A program made the translations under genes and the position numbers. The notes beneath the pieces are model-generated. The model did not search any database. It had not been told where the DNA came from and saw only the letters and a program-made list of their open reading frames with translations. Source: Sediminibacterium ginsengisoli (GTDB taxonomy: Bacteria; Bacteroidota; Bacteroidia; Chitinophagales; Chitinophagaceae). Taken from it: DNA of 53,241 bases. Location: the NCBI RefSeq assembly GCF_900167075.1, contig NZ_FUWH01000005.1, positions 139,299-192,539 on the forward strand. Reading direction: 5' to 3'. Shown here piece by piece: positions 9,264 to 16,956 of the stretch (positions are counted from its first letter, which is position 1; each line of letters starts with the position of its first letter).

Positions 9264-9609
9264 TTTCAGTTTATAGTGCGTATTATAAAAAAATGATTAT
9301 CGTTCAGAAGATATAACCCTGAATTTACGATCCTGCCTTCACATTCAATAGCAAATCTACCGGTATTTGCAGAAACGGTTCTTTGCGTTCTGTACCGTAT
9401 ATACAACATGGCTTTTACAGAGATTGAGGGAACGAGACCTCATGGTTCCGGCGACACAGTAGAAAATCTGCCAGCCTCTACACAGTCCGGGTTAATACGG
9501 TAATTGTTTGCCTTTTTAGCTTAAAAATCAACTATAAAGCTTACTTTCATTCTTAGTAATGATAATCAAATCATGATATTGTTGCTTTTGACTATTAAAA
9601 AATAGCTCC
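9264..9609. other. 346-bp intergenic region with degraded family A remnants
   Basis: The gap between the divergent VOC and response-regulator genes holds sequences resembling the start of repeat family A at 9350-9399 and 9464-9485. A small dyad CTATT/AATAG sits directly before the response-regulator start. No gene is supported. Confidence 0.5.
9350..9485 (+). repeat. Degraded remnants of repeat family A
   Basis: 9350-9399 shares the AAATCT(A/G)CC(A/G)GT.TTTGCAGA core and the following CTTTG.GTTC block with copy 1, roughly two bases in three identical. 9464-9485 matches the start of copy 1 (AAATCTGCCAG) at 18 of 22 bases. Confidence 0.4.
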
Positions 9610-10047
9610 GTGGCCAACACATCAATGATTGAAGATATCATTATTGCCGACGATGACAAGGAAGAGGTTTTTATTTTCACACTTGCACTGAACGATATCT
9701 CCATCAAAGTTAAAATCAGGCATGCGCAGGATGGCAAAACCCTGTTCGACATGCTCAGGCAGCAAATCCCCGATATATTATTCCTGGATATTATGATGCC
9801 TTGTACTGATGGCATTTCCTGCATACGTGAAATCAGGCAGGATTCACGGTATGACGAAATGCCTGTTATTATGTTAACAGCCGCGCGGCAAGGCTCTTAT
9901 ATAGAAACAACATACAGGTTAGGTGCTAACTTATTTATCAGAAAGGCTGATTCTATTGCAGATCTGGCTGAAAAAATCAAAAAGGTATTCTCTATTGACT
10001 GGAAAAGCCAAATGGTATATCCGCCGTTAGCAAACTTTGTATTGTAG
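9610..10047 (+). CDS. Single-domain response regulator (CheY-like receiver)
   Basis: 145 residues from a GTG at 9610; an ATG at 9625 is the alternative start. It is a stand-alone receiver: acidic pocket D14-D16 (IIIADDDKEE), phosphoacceptor D60 in DILFLDIMMPCTDG, the conserved switch Thr T90 (VIMLTAA), and a basic residue in the usual Lys position (LFIRKAD, K112). The usual Pro after this Lys is replaced by Ala. No output domain follows, so it should act by binding a partner, as in Rcp1/CheY-type relays. No histidine kinase is in the window. A stem-loop follows the stop at once. Confidence 0.9.
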   Translation: MANTSMIEDIIIADDDKEEVFIFTLALNDISIKVKIRHAQDGKTLFDMLRQQIPDILFLDIMMPCTDGISCIREIRQDSRYDEMPVIMLTAARQGSYIETTYRLGANLFIRKADSIADLAEKIKKVFSIDWKSQMVYPPLANFVL

Positions 10048-10051
10048 TCCC

Positions 10052-10073
10052 CCGGAGTTATTAACAACTCCGG
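10052..10073 (+). terminator. Stem-loop after the response regulator
   Basis: CCGGAGTT and AACTCCGG form a perfect eight-bp stem with the loop ATTAAC, five bases past the stop codon. There is no T-tract, so it may stop transcription weakly or protect the 3' end. Confidence 0.5.
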
Positions 10074-10227
10074 CCATCCACCCGAACTAAAATCAGTTTC
10101 AGCCTGTTTTCTTACATAAATAAGATCCTGACAAATGTCATTCCATGTATAGCAGAAGGACGAATCGGCCTTTTAATACCTCAACCGTTATTGGTCGCCT
10201 GAGCGGATGATTGCACCTGTCTGAGAC

Positions 10228-10318
10228 TGAAATGTACAATCAACTTTAGAAATAGCAAATGCGTGCTGCGCTGAGTCCCCTTCGGGAGACATCAGCGAGA
10301 GAAGAAAGATGAGGCCGG
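10228..10318 (+). repeat. Hairpin repeat family B, copy 1
   Basis: Shares with the reverse complement of 53039-53129 the block CTTTAGAAAT, a variable stretch of six bases, TGCGTGCTGCGCTGAG, the hairpin and AGAAAGATGAGGCCGG. The core hairpin spans 10269-10297: CGCTGA and TCAGCG arms enclose CCCC-TTCG-GGAG. Confidence 0.8.
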
Positions 10319-10473
10319 CGTTCCGAGCAACCGCAAGCAATGAATTTAAAATGGTTAGAGAATTAAGAGTCTTCCGCAGACCCGGGGTCTCCTGACCAAC
10401 AATCAGCTTCCCGTTCAGAAAACCATTTTTCCCATCTTTTCAGCTCAAATTTTAAAATCCCCCTTACAATTTC

Positions 10474-10481
10474 TAATTTTG
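10474..10481 (+). promoter_or_regulatory. Exact -7 box in front of clpS
   Basis: TAATTTTG is a full match to TAnnTTTG and ends only four bases before the clpS ATG, implying a leaderless or nearly leaderless message. No convincing TTTG -33 element is present. Confidence 0.4.
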
Positions 10482-10485
10482 CCGG

Positions 10486-10794
10486 ATGAACCTCTCTCCG
10501 TTTAATGACGCAACCCGGCCCTGGGAATCAGCAGAACACGATGTTCTTACTGAAACTGCGCAATCGTACAGCCTTATTGTATGGAACGATGAGGTGAATA
10601 CATTCGAGTGGGTGATCGAAACACTGGTCACCATCTGCGGCCATTCGCACGAGCAGGCCGAACAATCTGCCATTCTCATCCATTTCAAAGGTAAATACGC
10701 AGTTAAAAAAGGCGATTACGAAACACTCAAACCCATGTGTGATGCCATTACTGACCGCGGTATCGGTGCCACGATAGAAGCCATTGCCGATTAA
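10486..10794 (+). CDS. clpS: ATP-dependent Clp protease adaptor ClpS
   Basis: 102 residues, the normal length. ClpS binds proteins with N-terminal Leu, Phe, Trp or Tyr and hands them to ClpA-type ClpP unfoldases. The core is clear: YSLIVWNDEVNTFEWVIETL (the N-degron pocket strand with the conserved ND), then HSHEQAEQSAILIHFKGKYAVKKGDYETLK. The usual HK pair is changed to HFK, within family variation. It is followed after 41 bp by aat, whose product makes ClpS substrates, so the two genes form the bacterial N-degron module in probable one operon. Confidence 0.95.
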   Translation: MNLSPFNDATRPWESAEHDVLTETAQSYSLIVWNDEVNTFEWVIETLVTICGHSHEQAEQSAILIHFKGKYAVKKGDYETLKPMCDAITDRGIGATIEAIAD

Positions 10795-10835
10795 TTCCGG
10801 CTGATACAACTCATTTCTCTTACCCGCAGCAGCAT

Positions 10836-11480
10836 ATGCCACTTTACGCACTCGATGATCAGATCTGGTTTCCCCCGGTGCATGAAGCGCTGGAAGACGG
10901 TTTACTGGCCATGGGCGGCGATCTGGGCCTAGAAAGATTACTGCTGGCTTATCGTTGCGGGATATTCCCCTGGTTTGATGGTGATATACCGCTCTGGTGG
11001 AGCCCCGACCCCAGGTTTGTCCTTTTCCCGGAAGAGCTGAAAGAAAGCAAAAGCATGAAAGTGCTGCAACGGAAAAATAGCTTCCGGTTCACTACCAATA
11101 CTGCTTTCCCCGATGTGATCGCCGCCTGTAAAACCCAGAACAGAGAAGGCCAGGATGGCACCTGGATCACAGATGAACTGGAAACTTCCTTTAACGAATT
11201 ACATCAACTTGGTTATGCACACAGTGCGGAAGCATGGCAGGGTGATGAACTGGTGGGTGGACTCTATGGTATCAGAATGGGTAGACTATTTTTCGGCGAG
11301 AGCATGTTCAGCCGTAAAAGCAATGCGAGCAAATTTGCCTTTATACAATACGTAAAACAACTCCAGCAGGAAAATGTAGCGCTGATCGATTGCCAGGTCT
11401 ATACCGCACATCTTGAAAGCCTCGGCGCCCGCATGATCTCAAGAACTGAATTCATCAATATGCTGGAGAAAAATTTATAA
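10836..11480 (+). CDS. aat: Leucyl/phenylalanyl-tRNA--protein transferase
   Basis: 214 residues, complete. Aat attaches Leu or Phe from aminoacyl-tRNA to proteins with N-terminal Lys or Arg, creating ClpS-recognised degrons. Diagnostic stretches: WFPPVHEALEDGLLAMGGDL near the start, LLLAYRCGIFPWFDG, IPLWWSPDPRFVLFPEEL, then GDELVGGLYGIRMGRLFFGESMFSR with SNASKFAF and the CQVYTAHLESLGA end. The ATG at 10836 gives the standard N-terminus. It ends two bases from the convergent DUF4294 gene. Confidence 0.96.
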   Translation: MPLYALDDQIWFPPVHEALEDGLLAMGGDLGLERLLLAYRCGIFPWFDGDIPLWWSPDPRFVLFPEELKESKSMKVLQRKNSFRFTTNTAFPDVIAACKTQNREGQDGTWITDELETSFNELHQLGYAHSAEAWQGDELVGGLYGIRMGRLFFGESMFSRKSNASKFAFIQYVKQLQQENVALIDCQVYTAHLESLGARMISRTEFINMLEKNL

Positions 11481-11482
11481 CA

Positions 11483-12118
11483 TCAGCTGCCCCGCCTGTA
11501 ACCATACATCACTTCCACATCCCGCACAATCTGTTCCATGGCCGCATCCTTACCCGCAGCATCATAACTCTGCCTGAGATTACTGCCGAATACAAGCGCC
11601 ACAGTTTGCCAGAATGCCGCACTTACCAGACCTTTATACTCTTCTATGATCTCGTAACAGTTGTTACCGGTTTCGCGGTTGATGAGCTTCATCAATACCT
11701 TACCCTGGTAAATCGATAATTGTGTGAGTTTGTCGGTAAATTCTTTCTTGAGTTCTTTCTCTTTCGAACGGATGATGGCTTTTCGCTGCTTTTTATCGGT
11801 CACATGCTCCAGCCTGCTGTTGATATCATTCATGATCCGGCTGGCTGCTTTGGCATAAGGATAGGTTACATAGACCGCGTTGCGGAGCCTTGTCCAGTCG
11901 GCCCAGTAATTCCGCCACTTACGTGTCAGCTTGCCAATCACTTCAACACCCGGCAGAATACTCTGGCCGATCGTATCGCCTTCGGGCGTAATATAGGCGT
12001 ATACTTTCACCGTATCGTACGGGCCTTTTGCCTGCGCGCCGGCAGTTGTACAAAAGCAGCTGCATGCAATTGCTACACATAATATTACAGGGATAATATT
12101 TGCCCGGCCAGGTTTCAC
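11483..12118 (-). CDS. DUF4294 domain secreted protein
   Basis: Chosen start is a GTG at 12118, giving 211 residues that begin MKPGRANIIPVILCVAIA and continue into a CTTAGAQA cleavage region, a good signal peptide. The frame also extends to an ATG at 12208, but that would place 30 non-signal residues ahead of the signal and is less likely. The mature part matches the Bacteroidota family DUF4294 (YDTVKVYAYITPEGDTI, RNYWADWTRLRNAVYVTYPYA, GNNCYEIIEEYKG and a YGYRRG end). Function is unknown; it is periplasmic or outer-membrane associated. It follows ccmF on the same strand. Confidence 0.85.
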   Translation of the reverse strand: MKPGRANIIPVILCVAIACSCFCTTAGAQAKGPYDTVKVYAYITPEGDTIGQSILPGVEVIGKLTRKWRNYWADWTRLRNAVYVTYPYAKAASRIMNDINSRLEHVTDKKQRKAIIRSKEKELKKEFTDKLTQLSIYQGKVLMKLINRETGNNCYEIIEEYKGLVSAAFWQTVALVFGSNLRQSYDAAGKDAAMEQIVRDVEVMYGYRRGS

Positions 12119-12220
12119 TTCGGTTAAAATTAGGGATTCTGCCCTATTAATAGCCGCTGCAATGAAAAAGTAACCCGCGTTTAATCTTTCGCTAACAATT
12201 CCCGGCAAAACCAGTGCTGT

Positions 12221-14680
12221 TTAAATAGACCTGAGCCTGCTGCTGCCGGTTTTCTTTACGCGTTGCACGATCGACATCACCAGGCCGGTTACCATTACAA
12301 GGATCCCCAGCCACAATACGTTGATCATCGGAAATTCATACACTTTCAGCGTAATCAGGTCGGTAATGGCCCCGCTTTCCTTCACACCGATCTCCAGTTT
12401 GCCTTCTTCCTGGTTGATCACTTTATTGAATTTGAGTACCAGGCTCTGTGAGATCACCGTATCTGTAATGGCTCTCATATCCGCGCCTCCGTCGTGCAGT
12501 GCAATACCCGGCGAAACAGGATAACGCCTGCCGTCTTTGGAGATCACGGTCATGTCGAGGAACAATGCCGTTTCATCATCATGGTATAATGCTTTTTTAT
12601 CTGCAGGATTCTTGATCACTTTATTGAATACCAGCATACCATTACTGTAGAATGCCGTATCGCCCGCTTTCATTTCGCGGTTGCGGAACCCGGTAGTGTC
12701 TTCACCCGTATTTTCCTGGAAAGAAGTGATATAAACGAATATATCCTTATACCAGTAATGCCTTGCCGCCGGGTTTGCCGCAAAACCTTCCATTCCCTTA
12801 TTGTTCTTGATCACATCCGGGTACAGTTTGAACTGTTCGTCGCCATTTTTCCCCTTGAAATCGATCTCGAAATAACGTTTGCGGTCTTTTTCATTAATCG
12901 TATCCTGGGTATAGGTTACCATGTATTTACCCATATCGGTAGCTACACCTTTGAACAGGGTAATATTTTCAGCGGGATTGCCGGCCGGGTTATTCCTGTC
13001 TTTCGGATCGCCCTGCAGCGGCGTTACACCGGTTGTATTCCAGCTCAGTACCGTTTTTTTACTGCTCGATATCAGGATCCCTACCAGCACCATACCGAAA
13101 CCGATATGCGCTACAGAAGCGCCGGCTGCCTTGAGCTTACCTTTCAGTCCCAGCCAGATATAAGCGCTGTTTGCCACCACCGCGTAAACAGCTGCGAAAA
13201 TGGCGAGATGAATCGCTACCAGGAAGCCTGGTCCTTTTTTATCATACCCCACCTGCCCGAAGCCGCTGATCATAATGCTGATCAGCACTGCGATCAATGT
13301 AGGCAGCCAGATCTTCTTACCGAAGAAGGCCTTAGGCGTATCCTTGTATTTGAAATATTGTGAAACGGCTGTCAGCACGCCGATCACTACCGCTACAAAT
13401 ACCTGGATCTGGTTATGTGCAAACTCCGGATCTTCCGGCGGTGCGATATTGGTCCCGAATAATTTATTCACTACCGGTGTAGAGGTCTTTGCAATGATCA
13501 CCACGCCCGACAGGAATAATACCAGTGCACCGATGAACATCCAGAACTCACGGCTGTAGGTATTCTCCTCTTTTACGATTGACGGGATCGTTTTATAATT
13601 CCTGAAGAACAGGAAGAATGCCGGCAGCACAAATACCAGTACAAACAGCAGCAGCTGCGTATTCATGCCGAGATCCGTAAATGCGTGCACCGAAGTATCG
13701 CCCAATATTCCGCTCCTGGTCAGGAACGTTGAATAAAGGATCAGCGAGAATGTAATAATGTAGAAGAAATAAGTGGGACGAAGCGAATAACCACTGTTCT
13801 TATAGATCAGGTTGGTATGCAACCCTGCCACCAGTGTCAGCCATGGCACCAGCGATGCGTTCTCCACCGGATCCCATGCCCAATAGCCGCCGAACGACAA
13901 GCTTTCGTAAGCCCATGCAGCACCCATCATGATACCGGTTCCAAGCACCGCAGTTGAAAACGATGCCCATGGCAATGCCGGTTTCACCCACTCATGCTTT
14001 TTGCTCATCAATCCTGCGATCGCGTAAGCAAAAGGTACAATGGTTGATGCAAAACCGAGGAACAGTACCGGCGGGTGGATCACCATCCAGTAGTTTTGAA
14101 GTAAGGTATTCAGACCCGTTCCGTCTTTGATCAGGCTCAGGTATTCCGGCCTGCTGAAGATCGGACCATCCATCTCGTTCCTCAGAAGCGAGAACGGGCT
14201 GCTGCCTACTTTCGTTCCGAAGAAATAGATCCCGAGCAGCATGGTTGCCAGCGTGAACTGTGCAAAACTGATCACCGTCATTACACCTGCCTCCCAGTCG
14301 CCCGCACGTTTGATCAGTACCCAGCCCAGTACACAATGCCAGAAGCTCCAGAGCATAAAGCTTCCCTCCTGACCTTCCCAGAAACAACTCAGCAGGTATT
14401 CCACCTGCAGGCTGCGGTCGCTGTGTGAATAAGCATATTTATACTCGAACAGGTGGTTCGAAATGATATAATATAAAGTAAAGAACATGGCAAGCACGCT
14501 CACGGTTTCCACGAAAAATGCCACCCGCGCCATGCGGATCCAGCTTTGCTTTTCTGCAGGTGCCAGTATTCTTGATGCTCTGAAATAAGCGATCGTTGCT
14601 ACAATGGATGCTACGAGTGAAAGGATCGCAAAAAAATGTCCTGTTTGTCCGGGTAGTAAATGTTCTCCAAGATACTTCAT
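12221..14680 (-). CDS. ccmF: Cytochrome c maturation heme lyase CcmF
   Basis: 819 residues. CcmF is the inner-membrane heme lyase subunit that takes heme from CcmE and joins it to apocytochrome c. The tryptophan-rich WWD segment is GGYWAWDPVENASLVPWL at about residues 266-283, and periplasmic His residues flank it (VIHPPVLFLGF near 200). Many membrane segments fill residues 10-540, followed by a large periplasmic part to about 785 and a last membrane helix (NVLWLGILVMVTGLVMSIV). The longer length relative to typical E. coli CcmF comes from this periplasmic part. It lies 63 bp after ccmE in one operon. Confidence 0.93.
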   Translation of the reverse strand: MKYLGEHLLPGQTGHFFAILSLVASIVATIAYFRASRILAPAEKQSWIRMARVAFFVETVSVLAMFFTLYYIISNHLFEYKYAYSHSDRSLQVEYLLSCFWEGQEGSFMLWSFWHCVLGWVLIKRAGDWEAGVMTVISFAQFTLATMLLGIYFFGTKVGSSPFSLLRNEMDGPIFSRPEYLSLIKDGTGLNTLLQNYWMVIHPPVLFLGFASTIVPFAYAIAGLMSKKHEWVKPALPWASFSTAVLGTGIMMGAAWAYESLSFGGYWAWDPVENASLVPWLTLVAGLHTNLIYKNSGYSLRPTYFFYIITFSLILYSTFLTRSGILGDTSVHAFTDLGMNTQLLLFVLVFVLPAFFLFFRNYKTIPSIVKEENTYSREFWMFIGALVLFLSGVVIIAKTSTPVVNKLFGTNIAPPEDPEFAHNQIQVFVAVVIGVLTAVSQYFKYKDTPKAFFGKKIWLPTLIAVLISIMISGFGQVGYDKKGPGFLVAIHLAIFAAVYAVVANSAYIWLGLKGKLKAAGASVAHIGFGMVLVGILISSSKKTVLSWNTTGVTPLQGDPKDRNNPAGNPAENITLFKGVATDMGKYMVTYTQDTINEKDRKRYFEIDFKGKNGDEQFKLYPDVIKNNKGMEGFAANPAARHYWYKDIFVYITSFQENTGEDTTGFRNREMKAGDTAFYSNGMLVFNKVIKNPADKKALYHDDETALFLDMTVISKDGRRYPVSPGIALHDGGADMRAITDTVISQSLVLKFNKVINQEEGKLEIGVKESGAITDLITLKVYEFPMINVLWLGILVMVTGLVMSIVQRVKKTGSSRLRSI

Positions 14681-14743
14681 GTACGCAGGTGCTTTTAGGA
14701 TACAGAGAACCGGCTGCTTGCAGTGCCGGGATCGGGATCTGAA

Positions 14744-15154
14744 TTAGTTGTTGGATGCCTGCAGGTTATTCTGCATGGCTTTGGGATCGTCCTTGTATTT
14801 GGAAGGACATTTCAGCAGGATATCCTTGCACTCGAAATGATCTCCCTGTACTTTTCCCTTCAGTACCAGCCGCTCGCTTTTTTCCATATCGGTTGGCTTA
14901 TTACTGTGATAAATGACTTTAATGCTGTGACCAAGCGTATCTATCGCTGTAAAACTCAGGTAATTGGGATTCTTAACGGCGTCGTATTCAAGCGGCTTTT
15001 CTTTATCCAGCTTCGCGATCAGATTCACGAATTTTCCTTCTTTCTGCTTAGCCGAAGCGATGGTTTCATAAGTGGTAAGGTCGCCGGTATAGCTGATCAG
15101 TACAACAATGGCAGCGGCAATCATTACGAGCAGTACAATGTGCAATTTCTTCAT
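14744..15154 (-). CDS. ccmE: Cytochrome c maturation protein CcmE, CxxxY type
   Basis: Start chosen at the ATG 15154, which has an AAAAGGGG ribosome-binding stretch just upstream; a TTG at 15175 would add seven residues ahead of it. 136 residues: N-terminal membrane anchor (residues 2-21), then the periplasmic OB-fold heme chaperone domain. The heme-attachment position carries CPSKY (C116, Y120) in place of the HxxxY seen in E. coli CcmE. CxxxY forms are known in archaea and some bacteria. Gene order ccmE-ccmF supports the call. An exact TACTTTTG box lies at 15180-15173. Confidence 0.92.
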   Translation of the reverse strand: MKKLHIVLLVMIAAAIVVLISYTGDLTTYETIASAKQKEGKFVNLIAKLDKEKPLEYDAVKNPNYLSFTAIDTLGHSIKVIYHSNKPTDMEKSERLVLKGKVQGDHFECKDILLKCPSKYKDDPKAMQNNLQASNN

Positions 15155-15172
15155 TTGGCCCCTTTTAGGCTG

Positions 15173-15180
15173 CAAAAGTA
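15173..15180 (-). promoter_or_regulatory. Exact -7 box upstream of ccmE
   Basis: TACTTTTG on the minus strand is a full TAnnTTTG match, 18 bp ahead of the ATG at 15154. A TTTG at the -33 position is not evident. Confidence 0.35.
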
Positions 15181-15262
15181 CGTCTTAGTTTGATGTTTAG
15201 GCCCTGTTATGCGAAGTTTGATAAATTTAACACCCCGCTCATCCAAACCCCAAAGTTTAGCC

Positions 15263-15270
15263 TAACTTTG
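15263..15270 (+). promoter_or_regulatory. Exact -7 box upstream of the ureohydrolase operon
   Basis: TAACTTTG is a full TAnnTTTG match, 26 bp ahead of the ATG at 15297. It predicts a short leader for the run of genes 15297-21158. The -33 element is not clear. Confidence 0.4.
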
Positions 15271-15296
15271 CGCGCTGTTTGCAAATCAGCATTGTC

Positions 15297-16364
15297 ATGG
15301 CAGATCTATCGAATTTCGACCCCAACGCCGTCGGAAATCCCAACAACAACATTTTCGGTCTTCCTTTTACGGAAGCAGATGCACGCCTGGTGATCTTACC
15401 CGTTCCCTGGGAAGTTACCGTCAGCTGCGGAGCCGGTACGGCCCGCGCGGCCGACCATGTGTTCAAATGCAGTACACAGGTGGATCTCTACGACAGCGAC
15501 ATGCCCGATGGCTGGAAGCAGGGATTCTATATGAAGGAAACCGACAAACGCCTGCTCCTTAAAAGCGATTACCTGCGCAAGGAAGCCGAACTGTATATCG
15601 ATTATATTTCCAAAGGCGAAGCGATCGAGAAGAACAAGTTCATGTGTAAAAGCCTGAAAGAGATCAACGAAGGCGGCGTTTACATGAACCAGTGGGTATA
15701 TGAACAGTCGAAGAACCTGCTGGCAAAGGGTAAACTGGTAGGGCTGCTTGGCGGCGACCACAGCATTTCACTCGGTTTTATGAAGGCACTGGCAGAAAAA
15801 CACGGCGATTTCGGCGTACTGCAGGTAGATGCACACTGCGATCTGCGCAAAGGTTATGAGAATTTCACTTATTCACATGCGTCTGTGATGTACAACGCAC
15901 TGAACGAAATACCCGAACTCATCAGGCTGGTACAGGTAGGTGTAAGGGATTTCTGTCAGGAAGAATGGGATCTTGTATGCAACAGCAACGGCCGGGTGCT
16001 TACCTATCTCGACCGCTGGATCAAGGAAAAACAATACGAAGGCGAAACCTGGAAACGGATCGCGGAAGATATCATAGAGCAGCTGCCGCAGAAAGTATAT
16101 ATCAGTTTTGATGTGGACGGGCTCGACAGGAAACTCTGCCCCAATACCGGCACACCGGTCCACGGAGGCTTCGAAAGCGAGGAAATACTTTATCTTTTCA
16201 AAAAAATAACTGCGAGCGGCCGTGAGATCATCGGTTTCGACCTGGTGGAAATAGGCATCGGCGCAACGGACTGGGACAGTGTGGTGGGCGCACAATTATT
16301 ATGGAGGATGTGTAACCTGCTGATGAAAAATCAACAGCCGAAAACCACTGCTGCAGATCACTAA
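15297..16364 (+). CDS. Arginase/agmatinase family ureohydrolase
   Basis: Start at ATG 15297 (MADLSNFDPN); a TTG at 15279 would add six residues and overlaps the predicted transcript start. 355 residues. The binuclear manganese site is complete: H155 in GGDHS, D178/H180/D182 in DAHCD, and D272/D274 in SFDVDGLD. Family members hydrolyse arginine, agmatine, guanidinobutyrate or formiminoglutamate, releasing urea or a related product. The motif set does not separate arginase from agmatinase here; Bacteroidota homologues are usually named agmatinase family. It is first in a same-strand run with the next gene two bases away. Confidence 0.9.
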   Translation: MADLSNFDPNAVGNPNNNIFGLPFTEADARLVILPVPWEVTVSCGAGTARAADHVFKCSTQVDLYDSDMPDGWKQGFYMKETDKRLLLKSDYLRKEAELYIDYISKGEAIEKNKFMCKSLKEINEGGVYMNQWVYEQSKNLLAKGKLVGLLGGDHSISLGFMKALAEKHGDFGVLQVDAHCDLRKGYENFTYSHASVMYNALNEIPELIRLVQVGVRDFCQEEWDLVCNSNGRVLTYLDRWIKEKQYEGETWKRIAEDIIEQLPQKVYISFDVDGLDRKLCPNTGTPVHGGFESEEILYLFKKITASGREIIGFDLVEIGIGATDWDSVVGAQLLWRMCNLLMKNQQPKTTAADH

Positions 16365-16366
16365 GA

Positions 16367-16924
16367 ATGAAAACCTACGATTATATCATTACGCTGAAGC
16401 AGCGAAGCACGAAGCTGGCAGACAGGATCAGTCTTTTCATGCTCCTGCTGGCAGTATCCATTTTTCTGTTTACACTTCAGGAACCCGCACAGCAGAAAAA
16501 TTATTACTTACTTACTATCATAGCGCTGATCGCGGGCTGGTGTGTGTACTGTTACATCCAGCGTAAAAAAGGACAATATCCTTATTACAGGCTGGCATTG
16601 ATCTTTGCCTCCGCAGGATGGTTCAACCTGCCGGACGGTACTATCCCGGGTATCGTTTACCTCGTGGCCGCACTGGTGGAAAAACAGGTAAAATTCCCGC
16701 AGGAAATAGGTTTTGACAACGAAGAGATCATTTTCAACAGTTTACCCAAAAGAAGGGTGAGCTGGTCTGAGCTGAATAATGTGGTATTGAAGGACGGATT
16801 ACTGACGATCGACTTCACCAACAACAAATTGTTCCAGAAAGAAACATCCACCACAGTGAACGCGCGTACAGAACAGGAATTTAACGACTTTTGCAAAGCG
16901 CAGCTCATTGCCGCCAGGCAGTAA
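16367..16924 (+). CDS. Small membrane protein of unknown function
   Basis: 185 residues. Two strong membrane helices (ISLFMLLLAVSIFLFTL and YYLLTIIALIAGWCVYCYI) and two weaker ones (LALIFASAGWF, GIVYLVAALV) precede a soluble C-terminal part, residues about 110-185. That part reads EIGFDNEEIIFNSLPKRRVS then WSELNNVVLKDGLLTIDFTNN, a pattern like a small PH-like sheet domain. I do not recognise a named family. It starts two bases after the ureohydrolase stop and is probably translated with it. Confidence 0.8.
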   Translation: MKTYDYIITLKQRSTKLADRISLFMLLLAVSIFLFTLQEPAQQKNYYLLTIIALIAGWCVYCYIQRKKGQYPYYRLALIFASAGWFNLPDGTIPGIVYLVAALVEKQVKFPQEIGFDNEEIIFNSLPKRRVSWSELNNVVLKDGLLTIDFTNNKLFQKETSTTVNARTEQEFNDFCKAQLIAARQ

Positions 16925-16956
16925 GCGAATAAATCTGATCAAGGAATAGAAACAAT

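Larger units (their letters stand above)
10048..10485. other. 438-bp intergenic region carrying a terminator-like hairpin and repeat family B
   Basis: In order: a stem-loop at 10052-10073, one copy of repeat family B at 10228-10318, a run of small dyads around 10376-10397 (AGACC/GGTCT and GGTC/GACC), and the clpS promoter at 10474-10481. No open frame here looks like a gene. Confidence 0.65.

Noticed and set aside
12119..12208. ATG start at 12208 for the DUF4294 gene
   Set aside because: It would put 30 residues ahead of a good signal peptide; the GTG at 12118 gives the signal at the true N-terminus. Not certain.
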